Under the pieces are notes generated by a model. It was not told the origin of the DNA. It did not search any database and saw nothing but the letters and a program-made list of their open reading frames with translations. A stretch of 64,000 nucleotides of DNA, taken from Leucobacter celer subsp. astrifaciens. GTDB taxonomy: Bacteria > Actinomycetota > Actinomycetes > Actinomycetales > Microbacteriaceae. The DNA is taken from contig NZ_JHEI01000136.1 in assembly GCF_001273835.1 (NCBI RefSeq), forward strand, positions 478,359 to 542,358, written 5' to 3'. A program made the position numbers and the translations under genes. Shown here piece by piece: positions 29,937-37,321 of the stretch (its first letter is position 1; the number at the start of each line of letters is the position of its first letter).

Positions 29937-30769
29937 GGCTCGAGAGGATCGATGATCTCTCCGCTCCCGCACTCGCCGACTACACGCAGCTCACCGACGT
30001 TGCGCTGCGGCGGGTGCGCGAACCGGAGGAGGGGCTGTACCTCGCGGAGTCTCCGAAGGTGATCGAGCGGGCGCTGCGCGCCGGGCACCGGCCCCGCTCG
30101 GTACTGCTGCTCGAGGAGTGGCTGCCACGGGTGGAACCGCTGCTGGAGGCCCACCCGGACGTGCCCGTGTACGTGGGGGAGTCGGGGCAGCTCGAGGCGC
30201 TCACGGGGTTCCACCTGCACCGCGGCGCCCTGGCGTCGATGCACCGGCCGGCGCCCCGCGATCCCGTCGAACTGCTGCGCGCTTCGAAGCGCGTGGTGGT
30301 GCTCGAGGATCTCGCGGATCACACCAACGTCGGCGCGATCTTCCGCTCGGTGGCGGCGCTCGGCGCCGATGCGGTGCTGCTGTCGCCCGCGTGCGCGGAT
30401 CCGCTGTACCGCCGTGCCGTGCGCGTGAGCATGGGCGCCGTGCTGCAGGTGCCCTGGGCCCGGCTGCCGGACTGGCGCGAAGCCGGGCCGCTCTTCCGCG
30501 AGGAGGGCTACGAGCTGACGGCGTTCGCACTGCGCGACGACGCCGAGGATCTCGCCGAGTACGTCGAGGAGCTGCCCGACCGGCTGGCGCTGCTCTTCGG
30601 CACCGAGGGAGCCGGACTCAGCCGCAAGGCGCTGGCCTCGGCTGCGCGCTCCGTGGTGATCCCGATGGAGCACGGCGTCGACTCGCTCAACGTCGCGACC
30701 GCGGCGGCGGTGGCGCTGTGGGCCGTGCGCACCGCCGACCGCCGGAGCGCGCGGGGGAGCGACGCATGA
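29933..30769 (+). CDS. SpoU-family RNA 2'-O-methyltransferase
   Basis: A 278-residue SPOUT methyltransferase that modifies a ribose in rRNA or tRNA using SAM. An N-terminal substrate-binding domain is followed by the knotted SpoU domain with 'NVGAIFRSVAALGAD' near residue 123, 'LLFGTEGAGLS' near 220 and 'SLNVATAAAVALW'. Which RNA it modifies is not clear. The GTG start overlaps the hydrolase stop, and its own stop overlaps the PAP2 gene (ATGA). Confidence 0.9.
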   Translation: MRLERIDDLSAPALADYTQLTDVALRRVREPEEGLYLAESPKVIERALRAGHRPRSVLLLEEWLPRVEPLLEAHPDVPVYVGESGQLEALTGFHLHRGALASMHRPAPRDPVELLRASKRVVVLEDLADHTNVGAIFRSVAALGADAVLLSPACADPLYRRAVRVSMGAVLQVPWARLPDWREAGPLFREEGYELTAFALRDDAEDLAEYVEELPDRLALLFGTEGAGLSRKALASAARSVVIPMEHGVDSLNVATAAAVALWAVRTADRRSARGSDA

Positions 30770-31554
30770 GCGGCCGGTCGGGGAGACTGCGCGCGCTCTG
30801 GTTCGCGATCTTCTGGGCAGTCGTAGGGGTCGGATCCTACGTGCTCGGCGTGCAGAACGCGCTCGGCCAGCGCGCCGAGAACAGCGTGCTCGACGCCGCG
30901 GAGTTCACCTACAGCCCGCCGCCGCCACTCAATCTCGTCTCGATCCCGTCGGTCGCGATCGCACTGCTGGTCGTGGGGATCATCGCGTTCTTCGTGCACG
31001 GGATCCGGCGAGCCCTCGTGGTGACCGTGGTGCCGGCACTCGCGATCGTCGCGTCGCAGCTGCTCAAGCAGCAGCTGCTCACGCGGCCGCAGCTGTTCGA
31101 GCTCGATCTCCCGAACACATTCCCGAGCGGACATATGACAGTGTTCACGGTGCTCACAGCGGCGCTGATCTGGGCGGTGCCCACGCGCGTGCGCTCCTTC
31201 GTGACGCTCGGGGGAGCCGCACTCCTGGCGGCAGCCGGCTGGCAACTGCTCGCCTACGGTTGGCACCGTCCCAGCGATGTGTTCGGAGGGCTCGCGCTCG
31301 GAACGCTGGCGTTCTCGCTCGCGTGCCTCATCCGCCCGGCAACGGCGCGCGGTCTCGCCGTGCTCGGCCGAACGACGTCCATCGGGCTCGTGCTGATCGG
31401 CTGGACCATGGTGGCGGCCGCACTCGCGCTCACAGGGATGGCGGCTTGGCGAGAGAGCGCGGACCTGATGCTGAGCGCGGGGGAGTTCGGGGGAGTCGGA
31501 GTCAGCGCCCTGGCCGCGCGCTCCCTGTTCCTGCTGAGCTCCGAGCGTTCCTGA
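30766..31554 (+). CDS. PAP2-family membrane phosphatase
   Basis: A 262-residue protein with about six membrane helices. The PAP2 triad motifs are in order: 'KQQLLTRPQ' near residue 102, 'PSGHMTVF' near 120 and 'WHRPSDVFGG' near 165. Such enzymes dephosphorylate phosphatidic acid or undecaprenyl diphosphate at the outer face of the membrane. It is translationally coupled to the SpoU gene by ATGA. Confidence 0.9.
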   Translation: MSGRSGRLRALWFAIFWAVVGVGSYVLGVQNALGQRAENSVLDAAEFTYSPPPPLNLVSIPSVAIALLVVGIIAFFVHGIRRALVVTVVPALAIVASQLLKQQLLTRPQLFELDLPNTFPSGHMTVFTVLTAALIWAVPTRVRSFVTLGGAALLAAAGWQLLAYGWHRPSDVFGGLALGTLAFSLACLIRPATARGLAVLGRTTSIGLVLIGWTMVAAALALTGMAAWRESADLMLSAGEFGGVGVSALAARSLFLLSSERS

Positions 31555-31563
31555 GGAGTGTGC

Positions 31564-31728
31564 TCAGCCCAGGCGCAGCAGGCGCTCGGTACTCACCCTG
31601 AACCCCTCGGCCGCGAGGAATCGTCGCAGCTCGATCGCATCAGAGGCGGCGGGGATCTCGCAGCGGATCGCCCAACGACCCGTGCGTTCGAGCGTTGAGA
31701 ACAATCCGATCAGCGCCTCGGCGGTGTC
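31564..31728 (-). pseudogene. Severed C-terminal tail of the GNAT gene
   Basis: Fifty-four sense codons in the same frame as the GNAT gene lie after its TAG and end at TGA 31564-31566. They read in part 'LERTGRWAIRCEIPAASDAI' and 'LRRFLAAEGFRVSTERLLRL', with GC-rich third positions and no start codon of their own that makes sense. The undamaged protein would have been 275 residues. Confidence 0.65.
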
Positions 31729-32391
31729 CTACTCGAGGCGCAGGCCCGCCGTCAGCGAGGAGATGCCCGCGGGGGCCGGGATCAGTTCCGCGATCTCGGC
31801 GGGGGTGACCCAGGTGTCATCGGAGCCAGGCGAGAACTCGAGCCCGAATCCGAGTGCTTCCGCTCGCGCACGCGTCGCGGAGAGATCCACCGGTTCGGGG
31901 GAATCCTCCCGCCTCTCGGAAATTCTGCACCGCATCCAGGATTCGCTGTGGGGGAGATACCCTCGTCGCAGATACAGGCCCCGCGCCCGCTCGTTTCCAC
32001 CCAGCACGTCGACCGCACCGACGCGGATGCCCCGCGAGCGGGCTTCGGCATCAACCGCGTCCATGAGGCGGGTCCCGAGACCCGTGCCGCGCGCGGAGGG
32101 GAGCACGCTCAGCGTCTCGAGCACGTGCGCGGCCGCGCCGCTGACATAATCCTCATAGGCCAATGCATATCCCGCAGGGGAGTCGACATCCCCGGCGAGC
32201 CAGATCGACACTCCGGAAGGTTCCGCTGCCAGCCGCTCGTAGTGCGCGCGGCGCAACGGCCAGCTCTCGGAACGCGGGATCGTCGGCAGCCCGGCCGCGC
32301 CGACGGAGAGGTGATGCTCGAACAGCGCGTTCCAGAGCGGCTCGAGCGCCGGGATGAGTTCGCGCCGGCCATGCCGCAGGGTGAGCGTCAT
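31729..32391 (-). CDS. GNAT acetyltransferase, ends at an in-frame TAG
   Basis: A 220-residue reading frame with a complete N-terminal GNAT domain. Motif A reads 'VLPSARGTGLGTRLMDAVDA' near residue 115, followed by 'NERARGLYLRRGYLPH'. The start ATG 32391 has TAGAGT 7 nt upstream. The frame stops at TAG (31729-31731), yet the same frame continues with good coding character for 55 more codons. The stop therefore looks like a recent nonsense mutation. The acetyl acceptor is unknown. Confidence 0.8.
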   Translation of the reverse strand: MTLTLRHGRRELIPALEPLWNALFEHHLSVGAAGLPTIPRSESWPLRRAHYERLAAEPSGVSIWLAGDVDSPAGYALAYEDYVSGAAAHVLETLSVLPSARGTGLGTRLMDAVDAEARSRGIRVGAVDVLGGNERARGLYLRRGYLPHSESWMRCRISERREDSPEPVDLSATRARAEALGFGLEFSPGSDDTWVTPAEIAELIPAPAGISSLTAGLRLE

Positions 32392-32470
32392 GCGAATCAC
32401 TCTAGGCGACCCGTCATCCCGCCGCGGCGCCGAGCGCGCGGGTCTCCTCCCACCTCGCTCGCTTTGCATG

Positions 32471-32484
32471 ATAATCTATATTAT
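32471..32484. promoter_or_regulatory. AT-rich dyad upstream of the DUF2277 gene
   Basis: ATAAT-CTAT-ATTAT sits in an isolated AT-rich patch (32461-32495) between the divergent GNAT and DUF2277 genes. It looks like an operator or promoter core in an otherwise GC-rich region. Confidence 0.35.
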
Positions 32485-32575
32485 GTCAGTTTAGGGAAGC
32501 GCGATCGGCCCAGAACACCCCCACCGCCCGAAACTCCCACTCCTCCGATTCCCTTCTCGGGCGTACCGTGGAAGC

Positions 32576-32851
32576 ATGTGCCGAAGCATCCACACCCTCC
32601 ACAACTTCGAACCGGCGGCGACGACGGACGAGGTTCAAGCCGCAGCGCTGCAGTACGTGCGAAAGATCGCCGGGACGACGAGGCCGTCGAAGGCGAATCT
32701 CGAGGCGTTCGATCTGGCTGTGGGCGAAGTCGCCCGCGCGACCCAGCGCCTGCTCGACAGCCTCGTCGCGACGGTTCCCCCGAAGAACCGCGAGGAGGAA
32801 GCAGCCAAGAAGCGGGAGCGCGCACTCGCATCCGGGCGCTACGAGCGATGA
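32576..32851 (+). CDS. DUF2277 family protein
   Basis: A 91-residue protein matching DUF2277: 'MCRSIHTLHNFEPAATTDEV' at the start, 'AALQYVRKIAGTTRPSKAN' next, and a charged C-terminus. The function of the family is unknown. The invariant Met-Cys-Arg N-terminus fixes the start. TACCGT (32564-32569), 6 nt upstream, suggests a leaderless mRNA. Confidence 0.88.
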   Translation: MCRSIHTLHNFEPAATTDEVQAAALQYVRKIAGTTRPSKANLEAFDLAVGEVARATQRLLDSLVATVPPKNREEEAAKKRERALASGRYER

Positions 32852-32866
32852 ACCGCTGTCGGGCAC

Positions 32867-33061
32867 TCAGGGCTCGTCGGAGAAGATCTGCTCGATCGTC
32901 AGTTCGAACAGGCGGGCGAGCCGGAACGCGACGGGAAGACTGGGGTCGAACTTGCCCGTCTCGATCGCGTTGATCGTCTGCCGCGACACCCCCAGCCGCT
33001 GCGCGACTTCGGCCTGCGTCCACGCGCGCTCGGCGCGAAGCTCCTGGAGTCGATTCTTCAT
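32867..33061 (-). CDS. Small XRE-family regulator
   Basis: A 64-residue protein that is almost entirely one helix-turn-helix: 'WTQAEVAQRLGVSRQTINAI' followed by 'ETGKFDPSLPVAFRLARLF'. Minimal XRE regulators like this usually repress their own operon. Its ATG overlaps the stop of the upstream membrane-protein gene (ATGA), so the two are made together. Confidence 0.9.
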   Translation of the reverse strand: MKNRLQELRAERAWTQAEVAQRLGVSRQTINAIETGKFDPSLPVAFRLARLFELTIEQIFSDEP

Positions 33062-33519
33062 CGGTATCTGATCTTCCCGGCGACGAAGGCGATCATATAG
33101 ACGACCGCCATGGCGACCGGGAGCATCGCGAAGTCGACCTGAATCGGAATGAGGCCGCCCGCTTCGGCCACGACGAAGCCGAAGCCGAGAACGAACCCCG
33201 CCCCGAGGGCCGCAATGAGCGCGTCCTGCAGGATCTTGCGCTGAAGTTCGTCGATCGTCCGCAGAACGTGCGCAAACGCGACGATCCACCCGATTCCCGC
33301 GATCAGATTCAGCCCGACCGCCGCCCAGGTGATCGCGTGCTGCGACTCCCCCCAGATGCCGGGGCCGAATCTTGCCAGCGCCAGCGTCGCGACCCAGGCA
33401 ATGCACCAGATCGCCAGTTTTCCGGTCGCCTTCAGCTCCGCCCGGTAGGGCGCGCTCCCCTGTCTCCCCTGTCCGCTCTGCGATTGTCCGCTCTGCGATG
33501 CGTCCACGATATCCCCCAT
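33058..33519 (-). CDS. Four-helix membrane protein paired with an XRE regulator (DUF2178-like)
   Basis: A 153-residue membrane protein. After a Gln/Ser/Gly-rich N-terminus there are two hairpins of hydrophobic helices. They are split by the charged segment 'HVLRTIDELQRKILQDALIA', the conserved loop of this family. Its role is unknown. Pairing with a tiny XRE regulator is widespread and suggests a sensor or effector unit. A near-consensus promoter lies just upstream. Confidence 0.8.
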   Translation of the reverse strand: MGDIVDASQSGQSQSGQGRQGSAPYRAELKATGKLAIWCIAWVATLALARFGPGIWGESQHAITWAAVGLNLIAGIGWIVAFAHVLRTIDELQRKILQDALIAALGAGFVLGFGFVVAEAGGLIPIQVDFAMLPVAMAVVYMIAFVAGKIRYR

Positions 33520-33538
33520 CGAGTCAAGTACGCTTTAC

Positions 33539-33567
33539 ATCGTAAGAAGCTCGGATCGCCGTGTCAA
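33539..33567 (-). promoter_or_regulatory. Promoter of the membrane protein/XRE operon with overlapping dyad
   Basis: The minus strand reads TTGACA (33562-33567), a 17-nt spacer, then TACGAT (33539-33544). This is the best sigma70-type promoter in the window. The -10 is part of the inverted repeat TACG-N8-CGTA (33529-33544), a likely operator for autorepression by the XRE protein. Confidence 0.7.
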
Positions 33568-33611
33568 GTGTCCTTGTCACGGCCGCCATCGCTGGGCGGT
33601 CGCTCGACGGG

Positions 33612-34481
33612 TCACTGCGGAGCCGGATCACTGTAGAGCCGCGTCACCGCGTCGATGAGCTCGGCGAGTCCGCTGGGAGCTGCGTCGCGCCACCAGGCCA
33701 GCCGCACCGGAATGCGCGGGCCGTCCGTGACCGGCCGGTACTTGATGCCCGGGCGCGGGTGATGATCCGCGGTGGCCGCCGCAGTGGTCCCCACACCCCG
33801 ACCGGCCGCGATCGTGTCGAGCCAGCCATCGACATCGGTGGCCTCGATGAACCGCGGTGTCCGCGCGGCCCCGTGCCACAGGGCCTCGCTCGTCGTGCCC
33901 GCGCGCGGATCGATCACGACCGTGCGCTCGGCGATCTCGGCCATGCTCAGGCGCCGTCGGCGCGCCCACTGGGCGTCGTCGGCGGTGAACGCCACCAGAC
34001 GATGCTCCAGGCCGACGACGACGGACTCGAAACGGCGATCCTCGACGGCGCGCCGCACGATGGCGACGTCGCACAACCCCTCCGCCAGGCCCGCCGTCGG
34101 CGAGTTGTGCCGCACGAGTTGCAGGTCGATCGACTCGTGATCCTCGCCCCACTGCCGCTGCAGCGGCCGCGTGCGACTCCCCAGCGCGGCCCAGGCGTAG
34201 CCGAGTCGGAGTCTGCCGTGCCTGGTCTGCAGGAATTCGCCGAATCGATCGGCCTCCGCCAATACCCGGCGTGCGTGCGGCAGCACCTGCCACCCCAGGC
34301 TCGTCGGCTCGCAGCCGCGTGGGATCCGGCGCAGCAGGCGCTCCCCCACGCCCCGCTCGAGCGCGGCGATCGTGCGCGACACGGAGGCCTGGGAGACGTG
34401 CAGCTCCCCCGCGGCCTCGGTGAACGACCCGGTCTCCGTGGCGACGACGAACACCCGAAGCTCCCGCAGCGTCCAATCCAT
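33612..34481 (-). CDS. LysR-type transcriptional regulator
   Basis: A 289-residue LTTR. The N-terminal helix-turn-helix reads 'FTEAAGELHVSQASVSRTIA' near residue 20, and the C-terminal part has the periplasmic-binding-like effector fold. I chose ATG 34481 because the domain begins 'MDWTLRELRVFVVA' and TACCCT lies 6 nt upstream. It is divergent from an EamA transporter, which it probably controls. Confidence 0.9.
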   Translation of the reverse strand: MDWTLRELRVFVVATETGSFTEAAGELHVSQASVSRTIAALERGVGERLLRRIPRGCEPTSLGWQVLPHARRVLAEADRFGEFLQTRHGRLRLGYAWAALGSRTRPLQRQWGEDHESIDLQLVRHNSPTAGLAEGLCDVAIVRRAVEDRRFESVVVGLEHRLVAFTADDAQWARRRRLSMAEIAERTVVIDPRAGTTSEALWHGAARTPRFIEATDVDGWLDTIAAGRGVGTTAAATADHHPRPGIKYRPVTDGPRIPVRLAWWRDAAPSGLAELIDAVTRLYSDPAPQ

Positions 34482-34494
34482 AACCTCAGGGTAT
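34480..34494. promoter_or_regulatory. T-N11-A LysR-type box
   Basis: ATAACCTCAGGGTAT is a near-perfect dyad (6 of 7 arm positions) with the T-N11-A spacing of LTTR sites. It overlaps the lysR start and its -10 (34488-34493), which would fit autorepression. It lies ~57 bp before the EamA start. Confidence 0.6.
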
Positions 34495-34551
34495 GGCATT
34501 ACCGAAACATGCACTAGGCGATCAGGCACCCGGATCCCTACCGTTGAGAGC

Positions 34552-35544
34552 ATGGACGACACTCGCTCGATCGCTCAGCGGCACTCCCCGGAGATCAGCC
34601 CTGCCGCCCCCGACGTGCTCGCGGCGAGCACCGCGAGTCCCCGCCGGCGGGCCTCCGGCATCGCCATGATGCTCGCGGGTGCGGCGTCCAATCAGACCGG
34701 CGCCGCGCTCGGAGCCCTGGCGTTCCCCGCGATCGGCCCCGTCGGTGTCGTGGCAGTGCGCCAGCTCGTCACCGCCCTCGTCCTGTCCCTGATCGTACGA
34801 CCCCGCCTCCGCGGGCTCCGTCGTCACCAGTGGCTGCCGATCCTCGGCCTGGCCCTGGTGTTCAGCGTGATGAACATCGCACTCTATGCCGCGATCGAAC
34901 GGATCGGACTCGGCCTGGCCGTGACCTTGGAGTTCATCGGCCCCCTCGCCGTTGCGATCGCAGGATCGCGACGCGTCGTCGATATCGGCTGCGCGGCACT
35001 CGCGGGCCTCGGGGTCCTCCTGCTGACCGGGGCCGGACCGAGCACCGATGTGCTGGGCGTCGCCCTCGCGCTCATCGCAGCGGGAGCCTGGGCCGCCTAC
35101 ATCCTGCTCAACCGGAGCGTCGGGCAGCGCCTGCCGGGCCTGCAGGGCACGGCCGCCGCCAGTGCGGTGACCGCGGGACTGTGGCTGCCGATCGGCGTCG
35201 CCTGGTTCCTGATCCACCCGCCGACGCTCCAGGCCCTGCTCCTCGCCGCCGCCTGCGGCATCCTGGCCTCCACTATTCCGTACGCCGTCGACCTGCTGGT
35301 ACTGCGCCGGATCCCGGCCGCGCTGTTCGGGACGCTCACGAGCGTGAATCCGCTCTTCGCAGCGCTGATCGGGTGGCTCGTGCTGCACCAGGCGCTCGAG
35401 GCCGTCGAATGGGCGGGAGTCGGGCTGATCGTCCTCGGCAACGTCGTCGTATCGATCCGCGGCCGGTCCGCTGCCCGTTCGCGTCGGCCCGCCGGGCCCT
35501 CCGAGCACCGCGGCGATCGCCGCCGGCCGGATCCACAGCCCTAG
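34552..35544 (+). CDS. EamA/DMT-superfamily transporter
   Basis: A 330-residue permease with about ten hydrophobic helices in two EamA repeats. The first repeat ends near 'LGVLLLTGAGPSTDV', and the second contains 'ALFGTLTSVNPLFAALIGWL'. The family includes RhtA-like exporters of amino acids and metabolites. The C-terminal ~30 residues are Arg-rich. TACCGT lies 7 nt before the ATG. Divergence from the LysR gene suggests inducible efflux of a small molecule. Confidence 0.88.
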   Translation: MDDTRSIAQRHSPEISPAAPDVLAASTASPRRRASGIAMMLAGAASNQTGAALGALAFPAIGPVGVVAVRQLVTALVLSLIVRPRLRGLRRHQWLPILGLALVFSVMNIALYAAIERIGLGLAVTLEFIGPLAVAIAGSRRVVDIGCAALAGLGVLLLTGAGPSTDVLGVALALIAAGAWAAYILLNRSVGQRLPGLQGTAAASAVTAGLWLPIGVAWFLIHPPTLQALLLAAACGILASTIPYAVDLLVLRRIPAALFGTLTSVNPLFAALIGWLVLHQALEAVEWAGVGLIVLGNVVVSIRGRSAARSRRPAGPSEHRGDRRRPDPQP

Positions 35545-35553
35545 ACTGGACGC

Positions 35554-36192
35554 ATGTACGTCAAGATCTGCGGCCTGTGCGACGCCGGATCGGCGAAGCA
35601 CGCCGTGTCGAGCGGGGCCGACGCGGTCGGGGTGGTCATGAGCCCGCGGAGCCCGCGGCACGCGACGCCGGAGCAGGCTGTCGAGGTGGTATCGGCGGTG
35701 CGCGAGCAGGATCCCGGAGCCGGTGCGGCGCGCATCGATACCGTGCTCGTCGTCAACCGCATGCCCGCGCGCGAGGCCGCGGAGACGGCGCGAGCGCTCG
35801 GCTTCGACGTGCTGCAGCTGCACGGCTCCTACACGGCCGACGACTTCGAGGCGGCCGGGCGCCTGATCCCCCGCCTGTGGCGCGCGACCTCGCTCGCACG
35901 CCACCCCGATCTGCGCGCGGGCGAGTGCGGCGAGGAGCGTCTGCTGGTCGACGGGGCCGTGCCCGGCTCCGGCGAAACGTGGGATCTCTCGCTCCTCGGC
36001 CCGGCCGGCCCGGCTCGCAGGCGCCTCGGCGACGGCTGGCTCCTCGCCGGCGGACTCGATCCGCAGAACGTCTCCGCCGCGATCGCCGCGACCCGCCCCT
36101 GGGGCGTGGACGTCTCCAGCGGCGTCGAGCGGGCCCCGGGAGTGAAGGACACCGAGCTGATCACCCGCTTCATCCGCGCGGCTCGCGCATGA
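35554..36192 (+). CDS. trpF: Phosphoribosylanthranilate isomerase
   Basis: A 212-residue TIM barrel for the third step from anthranilate to tryptophan. Catalytic Cys is residue 6 in 'MYVKICGLCDA', and the catalytic Asp is in 'ERLLVDGAVPGSGETWDLS'. The phosphate loop 'LLAGGLDPQNV' and 'GVDVSSGVERAPGVKD' are canonical. It lies apart from other trp genes; trpD is at 41 kb. TAGACT lies 6 nt before the ATG, and its stop overlaps the next gene. Confidence 0.93.
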   Translation: MYVKICGLCDAGSAKHAVSSGADAVGVVMSPRSPRHATPEQAVEVVSAVREQDPGAGAARIDTVLVVNRMPAREAAETARALGFDVLQLHGSYTADDFEAAGRLIPRLWRATSLARHPDLRAGECGEERLLVDGAVPGSGETWDLSLLGPAGPARRRLGDGWLLAGGLDPQNVSAAIAATRPWGVDVSSGVERAPGVKDTELITRFIRAARA

Positions 36193-37019
36193 CAGCGGCG
36201 GAAACCGGCTCCACGACGGCCGAGGAGGGATCGGATCGCCCGCTCCCCCGAGCCGATGAGGTCGACGTGCGGCGCGGAGACTACGAGCTGCGCTTCTTCC
36301 GCTGGGCTCGACCCGCGGCCCCCAGGATCCTGCTCGTGCACGGCATCGGCATGGGCCACAGCGTCTACGATCGCTTCATCTCGGAGATCGCCCCGCACGC
36401 CGATGTCGTGGCCGTCGACCTCCCCGGGTTCGGAGGCTGCCCGGAGCCGGCGGAGCCCCTCTCCATCCCGGCCACGGCGGATCTGCTCGCCGAGGCGCTC
36501 GAGGAGCTGGGCATCGCTCCCATCGTCGCCGTGGGGCACTCCATGGGAGCCCAGGTCGTGGCGGAGCTCGCAGTTCGCCACCCGCGGCTGGTGGGGCGCG
36601 TGGTGCTCATCGCGCCGTCCGTGAACCCGGCCGAGCGACACGTACTGCTGCAGGCGATGCGCATGCTGCAGGATCTAGCCGAGGGGCAGCCCCTGTCCGT
36701 GTTCCGGCGCGGCATGACCACGTACCTCCAGGCGGGGCCGCGCTGGTTCGCGAAGAAGCTGGGGCAGATGCTGGAGCACCGGGTCGAGGATTGCCTGCCG
36801 CACGTGCGGCAGCGGGCGCTCGTGCTGCGCGGCAGTCGGGACCGGGTCTCTCCGCGCGGCTGGGCCGTGCGCATCACCGGGCTGCTCCCCCGCGGCGAGA
36901 TGCAGCAGATCCCCGATCGCGGGCACGAGGCGCTCATCAGCTCGGGAGAGCCCGTCGCACGCATCGTGCTCGACTGGATCCGGGACTCCGGGGAGGCGGG
37001 CGACTCCCCCACGGGATGA
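36189..37019 (+). CDS. Alpha/beta hydrolase coupled to trpF
   Basis: A 276-residue hydrolase. It shows 'ILLVHGIGMGHSVYDRF', the nucleophile elbow 'VAVGHSMGAQVVAELA' near residue 118, the acid in 'RGSRDRVSP' and the His in 'PDRGHEALI'. The substrate is unknown. The ATG overlaps the trpF stop (ATGA), so expression is linked even though a functional link to tryptophan synthesis is not evident. Confidence 0.87.
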   Translation: MTAAETGSTTAEEGSDRPLPRADEVDVRRGDYELRFFRWARPAAPRILLVHGIGMGHSVYDRFISEIAPHADVVAVDLPGFGGCPEPAEPLSIPATADLLAEALEELGIAPIVAVGHSMGAQVVAELAVRHPRLVGRVVLIAPSVNPAERHVLLQAMRMLQDLAEGQPLSVFRRGMTTYLQAGPRWFAKKLGQMLEHRVEDCLPHVRQRALVLRGSRDRVSPRGWAVRITGLLPRGEMQQIPDRGHEALISSGEPVARIVLDWIRDSGEAGDSPTG

Positions 37020-37321
37020 TCGCTCCGCCGCCCTCCGCCGCTATCCGCCGCCATCCGCCGCCCTCCGGGCCGCTCGCGACGATAGCGCAGCAGGTGCCGG
37101 CGTCTGCATGCAGGGCGGCATTTTAGCTGCAGGTTTCGCGGCAACACGCCAGGGCCGCATCACGATCACGTAACGAGAAAAAGCCCTGTTCAAATGATCT
37201 TTTTTGGAGAGTTCTCGAGCGAGCGAGCGCCCGGGCTCGAGTCGGCACCCCCTCCGCCTGACTAGCGTGGAAAGGTCCGAGCCGCAGCGACGGCGCAGGT
37301 CCGGTAGAAACCGATGGAGCC
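37020..37321 (+). promoter_or_regulatory. Gap before the BCCT gene
   Basis: The gap holds a CCGCC-rich slippage-prone tract (37025-37070), the palindrome CTGCATGCAG (37104-37113), a T6 run near 37199-37205 and a likely -10 TAGCGT at 37263-37268. I see no gene in it. Confidence 0.4.

Noticed and set aside
37025..37075. CCGCC-rich tract before the BCCT gene as a regulatory repeat
   Set aside because: It looks like simple-sequence slippage following a coding end; no dyad or fixed period that would suggest protein binding.
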